The translations under genes were made by a program, and so were the position numbers. From contig VXCM01001016.1 of NCBI GenBank assembly GCA_014773175.1, forward strand, positions 107,250 to 171,249: 64,000 nucleotides of DNA, in the 5' to 3' direction. Under the pieces are notes generated by a model. It ran no database searches. It saw only the letters and a list, made by a program, of their open reading frames with translations, and was not told the origin of the DNA. This document shows, piece by piece, positions 37,017-49,414 of this stretch. Each line of letters opens with the position of its first letter. The stretch's first letter is position 1. The stretch comes from Lucifuga dentata (lineage: Eukaryota > Chordata > Actinopteri > Ophidiiformes > Bythitidae).

Positions 37017-38409
37017 AGTGAAATGTTAATTTGCATTACATTTGGAACCTTTTCTGAATGTGGAATGTGACAGAATACTGAGCTGGGAGCATGTAAGGAA
37101 TGCAGAAATCCTATTAAGATTCAGCCGGCACCTTACTACTCCAAAGCAAGCTGCAGCTCAAATGTTCCAATTTGCAACACATCAAGCACATTGGTGTGGT
37201 TCCTCCTCCAGCAGATGATAATGGACTGAGAAAAAAACATGCGAATCAGTTTTGCTTGATGATATCTGATTAATGGTTGTTACCAATAGCTACAAAAAAC
37301 AACCTGGGTTTTGGCTGGAGAACATTTGATTTTATATATAATGGTTTTAAAGCTCAATTAAAGTAGAGAGCTGAACCGTATGCAGACCCCCTGAGCAGAA
37401 CAAGATGCACAGAGCAGAACTAATACCTCTAAGCACTCAGACACAGATTCAGCATGAGACTGATGGAGGGTGATTAGGGAGAGGGAAAGACAGAGGTAGC
37501 TGGTTTGTGAAAAATGTGTAACCTCCCTTTCTGTTAGTAAAATTTGCTTAATAGTGCACCAATCTTGACCTGGCAATCATCTACATTTGGGGTCTGAGAA
37601 GGAGTTAGGTAGGAGGGGAAAGAGATGAGAGAGACAGGTAGTGGAGGTGGAATGAAAAAGAGAGAAGGTGAGAGGAGAAAGGAGAGAAAAAGAAAAATGG
37701 GTGAAAAGTGAATGAGTGAGTGTGTGAAGATGAAGGCCAGTAATAGGAGACATTAGTAGTAAAAGAAAGTCAGAGAGGTGGAATTTGGTAAAGGGTGCAC
37801 TATGGTGATGGAAACAAAAAGGGCAATGAGAAAGAGGAGAGTAAATCAAAGCAGCAAGGACAGACATGTTAATGTTGAAAGCAGGATGAAGGTTATTCAC
37901 TGAATCTGTGGATTCTCCTTGGTTGCCAAGTTTGATAGGTGAATTTTGTGAAACCAAAATGTGCTGGGCAGCATTTCAACATGGCAAATAAGGTGAATAT
38001 CAGCCAACACACTCATCTCGCTGGTGCTTGGGAGGTGGAAGGTTCTTAATCCCAGGAAGAATTCACAGAGCAACAATTTCATCACTACAACAAATGACAA
38101 GACAGTCATTTGCTGTAAGTCACTTGTGGTGAAATATCAAGTTATGGTACTTAAACTGGAAAAGTGAAACTCCAGGGTTTGATTTTATGATGTAACATTA
38201 AAACTGGTGGTTGCAACATGAAAGGGAATATGTGGATGTCACAGTCAAATGGTGTGGAATATTTTTGTATTGAACAACTTTATCAAGCCGTACCATAATG
38301 TATCACACTAATGTTTCAATAATTATATCAAAATATATATGGTGTGGATTTTGAAAGATTGGGTGATTTGAAAAAATAACAGGAAAACTAAAATGTGTGT
38401 GTGTGAGTG

Positions 38410-38418
38410 GGGGGGGGN

Positions 38419-38450
<32 letters not shown>
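38410..38450. repeat. Poly-G joined to (GA)n by a single N
   Basis: A G run ends at 38417, N lies at 38418 and (GA)n follows from 38419. Confidence 0.9.
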
Positions 38451-38454
<4 letters not shown>

Positions 38455-41104
38455 TATTTGACATTTCTAACACTGGCTTCAGGAAGGGTTTCGCCTGAAA
38501 AAATTAAGTACTCCTACAATGCAAACAGTGTTTACAAAAAAAGCAATAACTGGTCAATTACCCAGTCAGACATTTTTTATTTTGAGATTAAAAGTATCCT
38601 ATTCTACATGCCTCATGTGACAACTTAAGTGCAGCAATATAAAAAATCCTTATCATCAGCACATATTTTGCACTTTCTTTTCACTGGGTATTATAGTGGA
38701 TGTGCATAATTTGTATGATATTGGTGTCCACAATATAAGTGGACTGCACCAGACACAAGAGATCGCTGCCATTGCCATGTCCAGCTGTAGCTTCTGACTG
38801 GGAGAGGGTCTCTACTGAGCCTAGTCAGCCAGTAAATGTTCTGTGGACAGAGAGGATTTGCTAGCTGGCTTATCAACTCACAAAAAGCAATTCCACACCA
38901 TGTGCAGAGCTAAGCTGCTGGGCTAGTTGCCCATTTAAATCAGTTTGGACAGCTTCACACACACTGAACACTGAACTCTGAAGACACTTTGAAAACACTA
39001 GAGGATCAGTGACTGGTTTTTTGTTTGGAAATTTGGATGGATGTCCAGACACAAAACAAATGCAGTTACTGAGTTTGAGTTTTGTTATAAATGCTTCATA
39101 AAACTCATGCAAATAAAGGAACTGCCCTGTAAAACCACTCAAACACCATAGAGGAATGTTTTCAAATCTGTTCAACATCCGTTCATACGCAATCTTGTGC
39201 CTCAGCTTTGTAAACAACTAGTCATGCCTTGTGCGTGTGTGTGAGATGATTCACCACAGTTCAGAGGAAAATGTCTGCAAATGGTTCGGGATTAAATTCT
39301 TTATAGTTTTAAGTCTCACAGAAAGAACAGTAGATGTATTTTTTTTTTTACTGGGACTGAATGAGTTTGTAAGCATCATATTAATACCAGTGCCCACTGT
39401 GCTGTAGACAATCAACCATCACAAGAGACAGAGCAGGAGAAAAACACACAGAAAAAGACAGGAAGAGTGTCTGAAAAAGAATGAAACTAAATGTATCTAT
39501 GCTTGAGCATCTGCACATGCTGTAGATGACATTCAGACTGTAAGCAATTCACATATTATTTAATTAATGCATTTTCTGGGCAGATATATGAATAACAGTG
39601 AGTCAAAATTGTGTTTATGGGTTTTTGTGTGCATGTGTGAGGAGCACAAATCTCTGCTTATTGCCTCTCTCCAGGGCTTGAGCTATGCTAGTGACCCACA
39701 ACTTCAATCCAGCATGGTCTTTGTTTGCCCAGAGGACCTCAGGTACACCCCTAAATCCGGATCCATCTTCCCCTGAGATCCATCTTACTGAAATGCAGTA
39801 TTGTAATCTCTCTGTACTCCTGCTATTGGCTGGTTTTGCAAGCTCAAAGTAACCCCTGCATGTCAGACATGACATTAATATTCATGGCCACACCTAACAC
39901 ATCATAGATTATTCAAATCATAGAGGAATACGTTTCCTCACTTCTGCAGGCAGGGATAACACCAGGTCCAATCCTTGATGGGGAATGGAGAGGAAGTGAT
40001 GGGGAGAAACATGGAGTGTGAGGATTTACTCTGAGCAGGCAGTGAAAGAGGAAAGCCTATGGATACGAGCAGCTGAATTTGGATGAATATTTGGCACATG
40101 AAAATTTAATCACTGACATTTACTCTGTTTATTTTGAAAGCTTCCTGTGGCTGATGACAAAATGACCTCAGCCCAAGGCTTTGCAAACAGCACATGATAA
40201 GGACTTGCAAATCTGAACAGGGGAGGAAATCTTTTAATGTATTCCATCATATCTGGTGCTAGTTATACATAAGAATAACTTTTCACATCTTTGTGATTCA
40301 TATGAAACATGGAACTATAAAAATACTGAGTTGAATTACATTCTCAAGCTATTCTCTTGGTTGAAACAGCCAGCAGATTAACACCTGGAAAGCAGAGCCC
40401 TTCATTCAATGCTCAAGTTAAAATTTCTCATTAGTTCATGTTAATTTACCCATCCTGGAATCCTGACAGTTTGCTTGCTACATAGAATGGAGACAGACTA
40501 TCTACGTGATGCACAGTCCGTCCCCTCTCTCTGCAGTATCTGTTTCTCCATTAGTCACTATTAGCCTGAAACTCAGATGGGGTCTGTCCCACTTCTGTCC
40601 CCCCAGTGAAAGCAGCCACCACAGCAGCAATGGAACCCAGGAAGTGATTGATAGGGACTGGTAGATGATGTGCTGGTCACCTAGTGGGGTCTGTCAGCCA
40701 CAATATTGCTGCCAGTGTCCTGTGTAACCATCATCTGTGGCCTTCCGCTTACAGTGAGGGATTAGGTTATCAGTGCACAAACACAGGTACTGTTGGTACA
40801 CACAAACGCAGGCAGGTGGAATCACACACACTTGAATAAATCCTTCCATACAGCTCCAAATATTCACGATTAAGTGCTACCATTTCTTTAAAAATCTTTT
40901 ATAGACAGATTGGTTTGGTAAATATTAAATTACCATCCATTTTCTTTTTAATACATTATTTCTACACAGATATCCAGGATTTTCATTATTTTCTGACTGG
41001 TATTTGGCTCAGGTCTGAATCGGAGACTAAACTGTTACAACATCTTGCTGTGGTCACTGGTCAGAAATTTGCAAGGGCAGGAGTCAGTCAATCAAAACAG
41101 GCAG

Positions 41105-41200
41105 AAGTATGGATTGGATTGGACTGGACTAGACTGAACTGAACTGAGCAACTTTATTGTCCCCTGGGGTGGAAAATTGTCTTCAGCTCACCAATACATA
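41105..41200 (-). mobile_element. Retroposon 3'-end-like fragment
   Basis: Read on the minus strand, the segment contains CACCCCAGGGGACAATAAAG followed by a degenerate pentanucleotide tail (TCAGT/CCAGT/CCAAT units). Fish LINE or SINE 3' ends commonly have this layout of GGGGACAATAAAG plus short tandem repeats. No coding part is visible. Confidence 0.45.
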
Positions 41201-41499
41201 AAATCATCATGAATACATAGAGATTAAAAAAATAATAATAAAAACAAAGATCACTAAACACACTAAAGACAAATAAAAACAGTCCCATCTCAAAGAGAAA
41301 AACGTGGAAGTTAACCTGAGTTCAAAATTTTGATTGCATTGGAATGAAAGATTTCTTAAGGATATTATTTGTTACTCCGTAATGCTATGTCAGAATAACT
41401 AGATAACATGGAACAAAGGTAGAACTGGGATACGTTCCTAGTTGTAGTCATCTTTTGGGTGATATACCATAGCAAAACTATGTTATCACAATCCTGAAT

Positions 41500-42207
41500 T
41501 TATAATAATAATAATAATAAAACTTTATTTATATAGCACCTTTTTAAAACAAAGTTACAAGGTGCTACACAGAGCAGGCATTAAAACACAAAAGATAAAA
41601 TCCAAGGAGACAAAAACAATTATATAAAAGAACAGAATTAAATAACCACAATAAAACAGTGCAAAAGTTAGAGAGGGCCTTATGACAAAAGAAAGTTTTC
41701 AGTAATGTTTTAAAAGAGGACACTGACTTAGCCAGTCTGAGATCCTCTGGCAGGGAATTCCACAATTTTAGGGGCACAAAGGCCCGATTACCTTTGGTAA
41801 CAAGGCGAGATTCAGGAACTATCAATAGGTTCCTGCCAAAGGATCTCAAACAGCGGTCAGGCTCGTAAGGAGTTAAAAGATCACAAATATAGATAGGTGC
41901 CTGACTGTGTAAGGCTTTAAAAACAAGCAATAAAATCTTAAAATCAACTCTAAAACTAACTGGTAACCAATGAAGGCCAGCAAGAATTGGAGTGATGTGG
42001 TCACTTCTTCTGGAACAAGTTAAAAGCCGTGCAGCAGCGTTTTGAATTAACTGAAGTCTTTGAATGTTTCCCTTACTGATACCAGAGTAAAGTGCATTAC
42101 GGTAGTCGAGTTGAGAGGTGATAAATGCATGAATGCGTGAAAATGAAAGAAAAGCCCTAACCTTAGAGATCAGCCTGAGCTGAAGGAAACAAGACTGCAC
42201 AACAATT
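41500..42207 (-). mobile_element. L2-type LINE, 5'-truncated copy, minus strand
   Basis: The minus-strand frame (stop at 41565-41567) encodes the reverse transcriptase C-terminal part: HAFITSQLDYRNALYSGIS, NAAARLLTCSRRSDHITPIL, LHWLPVSFRVDFKILL and LWNSLPEDLRLAKSVSSF. A short deletion appears in the RAF..LWN block compared with the other copies (RAFVPLKLWN). The 3' end, at low coordinates, has GGTGCTATATAAATAAAG and a (TTA)n tail at 41502-41521. The open frame continues about 36 codons past where the other copies stop, so the native stop is probably mutated. It is in the same orientation as grik4. Confidence 0.9.
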
Positions 42208-43599
42208 TGACTTCAAGACAACATCTGGAAAAACACATATTCTTCAGACATGTAGAATATGTGTATGAAGAATGAATATGAAGAAGGCGTGCTGCCTTTA
42301 GACAGCTGAACAAGAGAACGGAGCGCATACTGAACACATACCACATGCCAACCTTCAATACGGTAATCTGAAGATATGCTGGGTAAACTTGATATGTTAC
42401 AACATTTTAACAGCATATGTTTGATTTGATATGGCTAATCAAAGGTCTAGCCTATTTAATGTTAATCACACACAACCCTCTCCAGTTCTAGATCAATCAG
42501 CAGATCAACAGACTGCCTTGTAGTTAGTTCGGGACTAGTGCAGATCATGTTCACATCACACACACACACGCCACTCCTGCATTTGTTTGGAACTGGACTG
42601 ACTGACAAACAGGTCATGTTGGCAGTTCTGCACCCACATGCAATTGCTGTGTTCAGACCTGCCCAAGTGAACCTTCCACAGGAGGAAACAAACTCAAGTA
42701 CCAAGAAGCAAATTAAACTGAACTAAACCATGCAGTTGTGAAAACCCTCTTGTGAATAAGCATCTCTGTAATCTCAGGTTCTTCTTTTCCCACCAAGTTT
42801 TCCTGCAACTTTTTTTTTAACTTCCTTTTCCAGGTTGACAATTATGGAGCTGCAATGAAAATTACACACGAGAGCTTTGAAAGAAAGAATTCGGATGCTG
42901 ATATAGCTGCTAAGCATGTAATCTAACTACATTCCTGAGCTACTCTCTGGGATTTGCTCAATAAATTTCAGTGAAACTTGTTAATCCCATGTGAATGTGC
43001 AGCACAAAACACAGATGAGAGTGGTATATTCCTAAATCACATGAGGGTCTCTATGTAATGCGACTTTAATGTGAACAGGGCTTATGAGGCAGAAATGCAT
43101 CTTTTCTTTTATATCTGTGACTGCTCTAATCTCCTCCAGTTCAGCATTTTGCCGGTTTATGGGTGTATTAGGTTTAATTGATTCCTATTTGAACATATTA
43201 CAATGTGTATACTGGGATTTTGCACTGAGATACTTCCACCTGAGATAGTTTAATCTCAATTTTCTACAATTTTCTACATAAAACTTTGTGAAGTGAAAAC
43301 ACTAATGAAATACAGTATATATAAATAAACATTTTACCATTGGACAGCATGTTTTCATCCTTACATAGATGTCAAAATTTTCATAGATGATTATGTGGCT
43401 ATTTTTTCTATTGCAATAGCCTCTGTATTTTAATTCATGTCCGCTATTGTGCGCATGGTACCTTGCTAGTAATATGTTACTCTATGATATCCATATTAAG
43501 GTTAAGCTGCTGAAGGCCATTATGGAGGCATCGCCTTCAGGGTACCCGTGACAAGTGCAATGTGACCTTCTCTTTTCAACAGGGGGGACACACGTGCAC

Positions 43600-43631
43600 A
43601 TGCACACATGCATGCATGTGCACGCACGCAT

Positions 43632-43662
<31 letters not shown>
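43600..43662. repeat. (CA)n microsatellite
   Basis: Imperfect CATG/CACG units, then a pure CA run from 43633. Confidence 0.9.
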
Positions 43663-43665
<3 letters not shown>

Positions 43666-43689
43666 ACTACTGTAGCCGGCTTCCCTGAT

Positions 43690-43830
43690 TTGCACACCTT
43701 GAACCAGACATGGGGGACCTAATCAGCCGAAATCAGCTGGTGTTGTGCTTGGCTGGAATGTAAATCTGAATACCTCTGGCCCTTGATACCATATGGGTGA
43801 GGACCACTGGGTAAAAGCATTGGTGTTAAA
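43690..43830. repeat. Dispersed-repeat-like sequence
   Basis: Contains GGGGGACCTAATCAGCCGAA, GCTTGGCTGGAATGTAAA and CTCTGGCCCTTGATACC, then GAGGACCACTGGGTAAA. This order resembles an abundant fish interspersed repeat ending in GAGGACCACTG. A second stretch with the same terminal phrase lies at 58060-58190. Recognised by eye only. Confidence 0.4.
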
Positions 43831-43884
43831 CCTGGAGGACAGCTAGTTTTTCCAATTTACTGTACCGGCTATTTAATTTATCCA

Positions 43885-43920
43885 TTGCCATTGAACATCT
43901 TTACAGATGTTCAATGGCAA
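43885..43920. repeat. Perfect 16-bp hairpin
   Basis: Arms TTGCCATTGAACATCT (43885-43900) and AGATGTTCAATGGCAA (43905-43920) pair perfectly around the 4-base loop TTAC. Confidence 0.85.
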
Positions 43921-44440
43921 CAGTGTTAGCAGTCTCCTGACAGCTAAGAGAGACTGGGCTAAAAGTATGTCTTGATCAATGCATTATAATAGAATAATAG
44001 CATAATAGTAATAATAGCATAGAATAAGATTTATACCTAAGGTAGATAACAACAATTGCTTTCTGCCCTGTGTCTGCTAATCTGCTCTCTATTATTGTTG
44101 CATACTGTTATAATTACAATCTCAAAGCCATTTCATGGGACTTGTATGTTCTACCGTATATGAAATAGAAAGTAAGCATCAGCTCTCTTAAGTTGCAGTT
44201 TCATACATTTATGCCCAGATCATCACAACATTAATTTTAACTATCAATTCAAAGATAAACTCAAGATAATTCATGTGGCTCTGATAAATTGAAATTAAAG
44301 GCAAATGTGAACTGTAAGGCAAAGTTGTGCATCACTTGATCAACCTACTGTCACAGTAATGTTGTTAAAGCTGAAACACTACCAACACCATTACAAGAGA
44401 TCAAATTCAGTATCCAGCAAAACAAGTAGATTAGAATTGA

Positions 44441-44470
44441 AAGAAGAAGAAGAAGAAGAAGAAGAAGAAG
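44441..44470. repeat. (AAG)n microsatellite
   Basis: Ten AAG units, followed by GGA-rich sequence. Confidence 0.9.
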
Positions 44471-44665
44471 GAAGAGGAGGAGGACTGTGATACATGGAGT
44501 CACAGTGCTGAGCTTGACAGTGGAGTAAAATACAAAACTCATTTTGCTGAATATATGGTCGTCCACCATATCTTGAACCAAAATCAAGCTTGGGATAATG
44601 TGGATACCCAAACATAAATCAGTTCCCAAGCCGGAAGTGATTTATGTATTAGTTTTAATTTACAG

Positions 44666-44828
44666 AGCACGGAACATGGACACTAAACAGGCATATCAAA
44701 ATGCTAATGTTGCTGCAAGGTTAACCGGTAGTATGATGGGTATTTTGTTTTCTCTGGCTGGTGCTGTGCTAGCAGTGACTTTTAATGCCAGTATTACTTC
44801 TTACACTGAGAGCACACAAAATTATTAA
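44666..44828 (+). CDS. Possible orphan terminal exon, one membrane segment, unidentified
   Basis: A good plus-strand acceptor (TTTTAATTTACAG) is followed by one base completing a split codon, 53 codons and TAA. The peptide starts ARNMDTKQAYQNANVAARLT and continues GSMMGILFSLAGAVLAVTFN, then a short polar tail. It has a soluble, Ala/Asn-rich lead-in, a 20-residue hydrophobic segment and a short C-terminus. That layout resembles the last exon of CD225/dispanin-type small membrane proteins (the IFITM relatives), but I cannot show homology and the resemblance may be superficial. AATAAA motifs follow at 44995 and near 45046. No upstream partner exon on the plus strand was recognised, so this could be a nested gene's last exon, a dead fragment or chance. 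Confidence 0.3.
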
Positions 44829-46424
44829 CATTATCCTCCAGCTGCCTGATAGAAATTCGATAAGTGTCAAAACAGGAAAGGTTAAAAAAATGGTTTAACA
44901 TCATAAATGATAACATTTTTATTATTCTAGGTTCTGTAACAAATCTTGTATTTTTCTTAAACTTCAAGTATTATATTCCGTGATTTAGAAAAAAAATAAA
45001 CTCAGCGTGACCTCATCATCTTGGTATCTTCCAAATTATGCCCCACCAATAAACCACTGTATATCATACATCCACAGGAAGAAGGGACTAATAATCATTT
45101 TGAATTAATGTGAATTCACTTTTTCTACCAAGGAACTGTGAATCTTTATGACCAGCAACAACTCCTGTGAGCATTTTATGATATTTGTCATTTAACAACT
45201 CCAAAATATTCATACTGTGTTATCACAGTCATTGTTTTGAGAAAAAAAGAAAAAAAAAAACAGTCAGTGCCATCAGAGATTCTTTACCAGCACAGGGTCC
45301 TGGTTTATCTACCAAGACAGCAGATTCATGTCTCATTAGAAACATGGACTTTACTGGATCAGAGGACACGGGATAGATGCTTTTAATAGTCATGTTGATC
45401 AGATTCATGCAGTTGAAAAGGCAGCTTCTCAGTGGACCAAATCCAATTAAGCTGGGTTACACTTGAGAAAAGATCAAATGACTTGTGAACTGTAAGACAG
45501 TTGACATTTAATTTTTTTTTTTAAATCTACAGTTAGGATGTAATTTATATTTTCTGTTCAACACCCTGCCCTTAAACAAAGACAATGTAGTGAACACAAC
45601 ATAGTAAATTGATCAATGATTATGCTGTAGTCCCATATTTTCTGTGCACATATTGTATGTATTTTTCTTGCATATAATTGATTTTGTTTAGGGCATGGTT
45701 TTTTATAATTCAAAGGCATCCTGTCTCAACATCAGACACCAAAATACACCATATCAGTAGATCAGACAAGCCAATTAGCATCCAACTGTGAACTGTTTGC
45801 TGCCTGCCTCAGACTGTGAGGAAAAAACTATTCACTTATGCTTAAATAATGGAAAACTTATTTGTCTTTACTCTTCAGATGAGTTATAAAATATCACTGT
45901 TAATTTGTTCTTTGAAAATAATAAAAATTCTATAATTCATCTTATTGCTGAGTAAATATTCTCATTTCAAACTGATGTTGGAAGAAGAGCACGAGCTAGT
46001 TTTGCCAACCAGCTTCAATCTGAGCAAAACAACAAAACGTGTTCTTTTATTTGTCATATTTATTCCATAACACTATGAAAACAATGACTCAATGGCTAAA
46101 TTGCTCTGTGTGTGTGGTGTGTGTATGTGCGCATGTGTGTGGGGGTGGGAGGAATAAAATGGCCCCTGGTAATTTGATTTTAGTGGGAATGGAATGGAGA
46201 GTTATGACATTGGTTGAGATATTTCATCATTTTCACAAACATGCTGGATTTCATTCTGCACCAATCTCCTAAAAAAANAAAAAAAAAAAAAAAACAACCA
46301 CACAGTTGCTAATGAGCATCATAGTTGCAAACACTGTGGTTTCTGGAGGTTCAATGAGCAAGCTGCCTCAGGCCAGACGGCCTCGTGGGTCAGGGGCTAC
46401 AGGGGCATTGGGTTAGACACTCAC

Positions 46425-46522
46425 CTCTTTCTCTCCACAGATATTGCTGATGATGGAGTTGGAGGCTGGACTGGCAGAGGGGCCGAGGACTGCTACCACC
46501 CCTTTAGACATGATCTGGCACA
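46425..46522 (-). CDS. grik4: grik4 coding exon (probably coding exon 3): amino-terminal domain
   Basis: This 98-bp exon lies between acceptor TTTTGCAG and donor GTGAGT. Its first two bases complete the Met codon begun in the previous exon, and 32 codons follow, ending in phase 0. The peptide runs (M)[20 protein letters not shown], then [12 protein letters not shown]. This is the highly conserved kainate receptor segment around VVAVLGPS and the ICGEKE turn. Relative to human GRIK4 as I recall it ([21 protein letters not shown]), the changes are LP to MS, S to A and S to N. There are no stops or indels, so the exon appears functional. A single-N poly-A join at 46278 lies about 150 bp downstream in the intron and does not touch the exon. 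Confidence 0.95.
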
Positions 46523-47698
46523 CTGCAAAAACAGAGGCAGTAAATTTAAAATAAGAATTGGGGTTTCAGAGGAATCGGAGATGTGACAATTAAACCAGCT
46601 GAAATAATCTTCATCCAGCTAACCTTGTTCTTTAAAGGCAAGTGGGAGATGAATTTATTAAGCTTGGATGTAACTATTTTGGATAACAGTGTGCTCTCAT
46701 TTTGAAAAAAGGCCAAATGACTGAAAAGTCATATCCATGACACTCATATGACTGGATGGTGTGATACTTCAGTCACTCTAAACTGTTGGACAATTTTCAG
46801 CAAATTCTATTGAATAATCCATCTGGCTTAAATGATTTATGCAACAACAATTTTATCAAACTAATTCAAACTGAAATAAAACTAAATGATTAAATAAAAC
46901 CAAATGCTCATAACTGGTAAGTATGATGTAAGTGTATTTCATACATTTTAGTGTCTGACAAATTCAAAGTGTTCAAATAAAAAAATAGAAGATAGGCCTT
47001 TGATTCAATAATCAAATTTAACCCTTTTGCTCTAGCTAATAATCCCAAACTGCTTTTTTTTTTGTTATTAATTTAGTTTATTGTATTGTACATGTATAGA
47101 TAATTAGCTTCTAAATGAAATGAAAATTTAAATGTGATATTTATTGAATTAAACCTGTATCTTGGTGATTTCTCAGTAGACTTGAAGTTCTCATTTGAAA
47201 ACAATAACAACAACAGCACAGTTGGTGCCTCTGATTTAAACTTAAAATAATTCTAAACTGTTTCAGAGTCGAGTTAAAGCGCTTTGACAACACCTCCAGA
47301 TAAATTTGAAGCCTGCTTTGAAGAACTGAAAAGCCATCATGTCAAATGGTCATCAGTCAAAACAAGACATCTCTACAACTTATGAAAAAGCCTCAGGAGA
47401 GTAAAGCACAGGCTTTAAACTGTTTGAGACAAGGCATTTAAAGCCCTTCTTCAGCCAGATGTTGATGGATGCACATGCTGACTATCCCACCCTGTAAACA
47501 GATAGCAGCCTGAGCCAGCGCTTCCAGTGTCCCAGGGGAACCAGCGTTGGTAAAATGTGTGCAAGGCTAAATGCATTTGTCCATGTGTAATATACCTGAT
47601 GGGATGAGCATGCAGAAAAAAATCCCTATGGACCCTGCTCATGGAGATCCCCATATTCATACCTTCTGGTACAAACTAATATTCATATGATAGACTTG

Positions 47699-47740
47699 CA
47701 GAGAGAGAGAGAGAGAGAGAGAGCAAGGGAGAGAGCGAGG

Positions 47741-47782
<42 letters not shown>
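47699..47782. repeat. Long interrupted (GA)n microsatellite
   Basis: Two GA blocks separated by AAGGGAGAGAGCGAGGGGGA. Confidence 0.95.
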
Positions 47783-47786
<4 letters not shown>

Positions 47787-48101
47787 CATATCCCCAAAAA
47801 TGACACATCATTTGAAAATGTTCAAACAAATCTTTAGGCAGAAGTATCTCAGAGGAAGTGAATTTGCTCCTTTCTCATGTGCACAAGTCATATGCTTTAA
47901 TCTCCCATGCAGAAAATGTAATTTCTGGTCGATCTCTGGCTTCAAATTAAACATTCATGGTCACTGATGTGAGGCAGACACCAGCCAATTCTGTATCAAT
48001 GTTAACATGTGTGTATGCATATGTGTGAATGCATATGTGTGTAAGCCTGTGTCCGCAGGGAATGGCAATTTGATGTTGCTTATTGGGCCAGTGGGGAGCA
48101 T

Positions 48102-48136
48102 TAGTGTGTGTGTGTGTGTGTATGTGTGTGTGTGTG
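48102..48136. repeat. (TG)n microsatellite
   Basis: TG units interrupted by a single TATG. Confidence 0.9.
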
Positions 48137-49279
48137 TTAAAGAGGCAAAGGGGAGATATATTCAGGCCTGTGCAGTTAATGCAGAGGCAGTGAATCGAAT
48201 GATTAATAAAGTAATCCCTTTGTCACCCATGGGCCCATACGAACACATATACACTACCCCATGCATAATCACACTCACACACAGGTAACACACAGACATA
48301 CTGTACATGCACACACAAAAACACACATTTGCACCTGTCTGCATGGGTTCACCAAATTATAAAGCTGGATGATTTGACTGCCAGCCAGCATGCTCCTGGC
48401 TATCATGACGCTTTAATTTGCTTCCTTTCTGCACAGCCAGCATTGTGTATATGTGGAAGTGAGAGTAACAGAGCCACACCTCCACCTTCCCTCCACTCCT
48501 GCCCACATGAAAGTCTTTGAGCCATTGACGCCAGTGTGAAGGTGTCCAATAGTGGCATGAATTGTCAGAATAGCACTGTGCGGCTCAGTGAGGTCAAATC
48601 TTGGTCAGAAGGTTCATGAGGTCATCTGAGGTCCATTTTGCTGCCTAGCATTGATTCTCCCTAATCAATACCAAGCTATTGGAAGCTTTGAATGATTAGA
48701 GTGCTGCAATGAGTTAGACTTCAGATATTCCTGACAAATTTGCTGGATACACGAAGAAGGAGAGATGGACAAGAACACAGAAAAGACAGTAAACAACATG
48801 CCAACTCCGGAACAACATGGATGTATACGAACAAACAAATACTCACACACATACACAACCCATCATTTCCACAACTAAACTACTACATTCAGCTCATGGT
48901 GCCTGCAGAACTGAGTTGAATAATAAATTAAAACAGGTGAAACTGCTTAATTTTTCATTCATATGTACAAAGTAGGCTCACAGTGAATATTTTGACATGT
49001 CAGGAAAAGTACGGGTGTACTTAGTAACATTAATATGGCTCTGTTCCATTCAGGTGTGCCAGTGAGCCAGCATGGCACTGACACAACAATGGTATGGTGT
49101 CATTATTAATGCTACTATTCAAACTTGTGTTTGACCAGTCTGTCGTCATAAAGTCTATACAAATCTGAAGCCCTTAATCGTTCCCACGCTCTTCCCTCAG
49201 GTGAACACGTCAGTATGGAAACAAATCAGTTTTTTAGGTACAATGTGTACAGTGTTTTCTAAAGCCAGCGCAAGGAAGG

Positions 49280-49414
49280 AAGGAAGCAAGGAAGAAAGGG
49301 GGAAATCATAAGGTGATGCATAGCATAGCGATTGGTGTGGGTGTTTNAAGGAAGCAAGGAAGAAAGGGGGAAATCATAAGGTGATGCATAGCATAGCGAT
49401 TGGTGTGGGTGTTT
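49280..49414. repeat. Exact 67-bp duplication around a single N
   Basis: 49280-49346 and 49348-49414 are identical (begin AAGGAAGCAAGGAAG, end GGTGTGGGTGTTT), with N at 49347. It appears to be an unmerged contig overlap inside a grik4 intron. Confidence 0.9.

Larger units (their letters stand above)
25900..46424 (-). other. grik4 intron (20525 bp, complete)
   Basis: The largest complete intron of the window. It contains the Tc1-like element (32505-34218), two L2-type LINE fragments (35150-35546, 41500-42207), SINE-like or retroposon-tail sequence (36930-37016, 41105-41200), a palindromic repeat (30333-30423), microsatellites, and six single-N joins. A possible plus-strand terminal exon of unknown identity lies at 44666-44828. 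The stretch 31050-32300 is less AT-rich than its surroundings and unassigned. Confidence 0.85.

Noticed and set aside
37577..37957. Minus-strand open frame of 126 codons
   Set aside because: Low-complexity Leu/Ser/His-rich product of purine-rich DNA.
38873..39217. Minus-strand open frame of 114 codons
   Set aside because: Complex-looking sequence but no recognised family, and no acceptor/donor consistent with grik4.
47699..47782. CRISPR-like or regularly spaced array
   Set aside because: Only a dinucleotide microsatellite; no repeat-spacer layout anywhere in the window.
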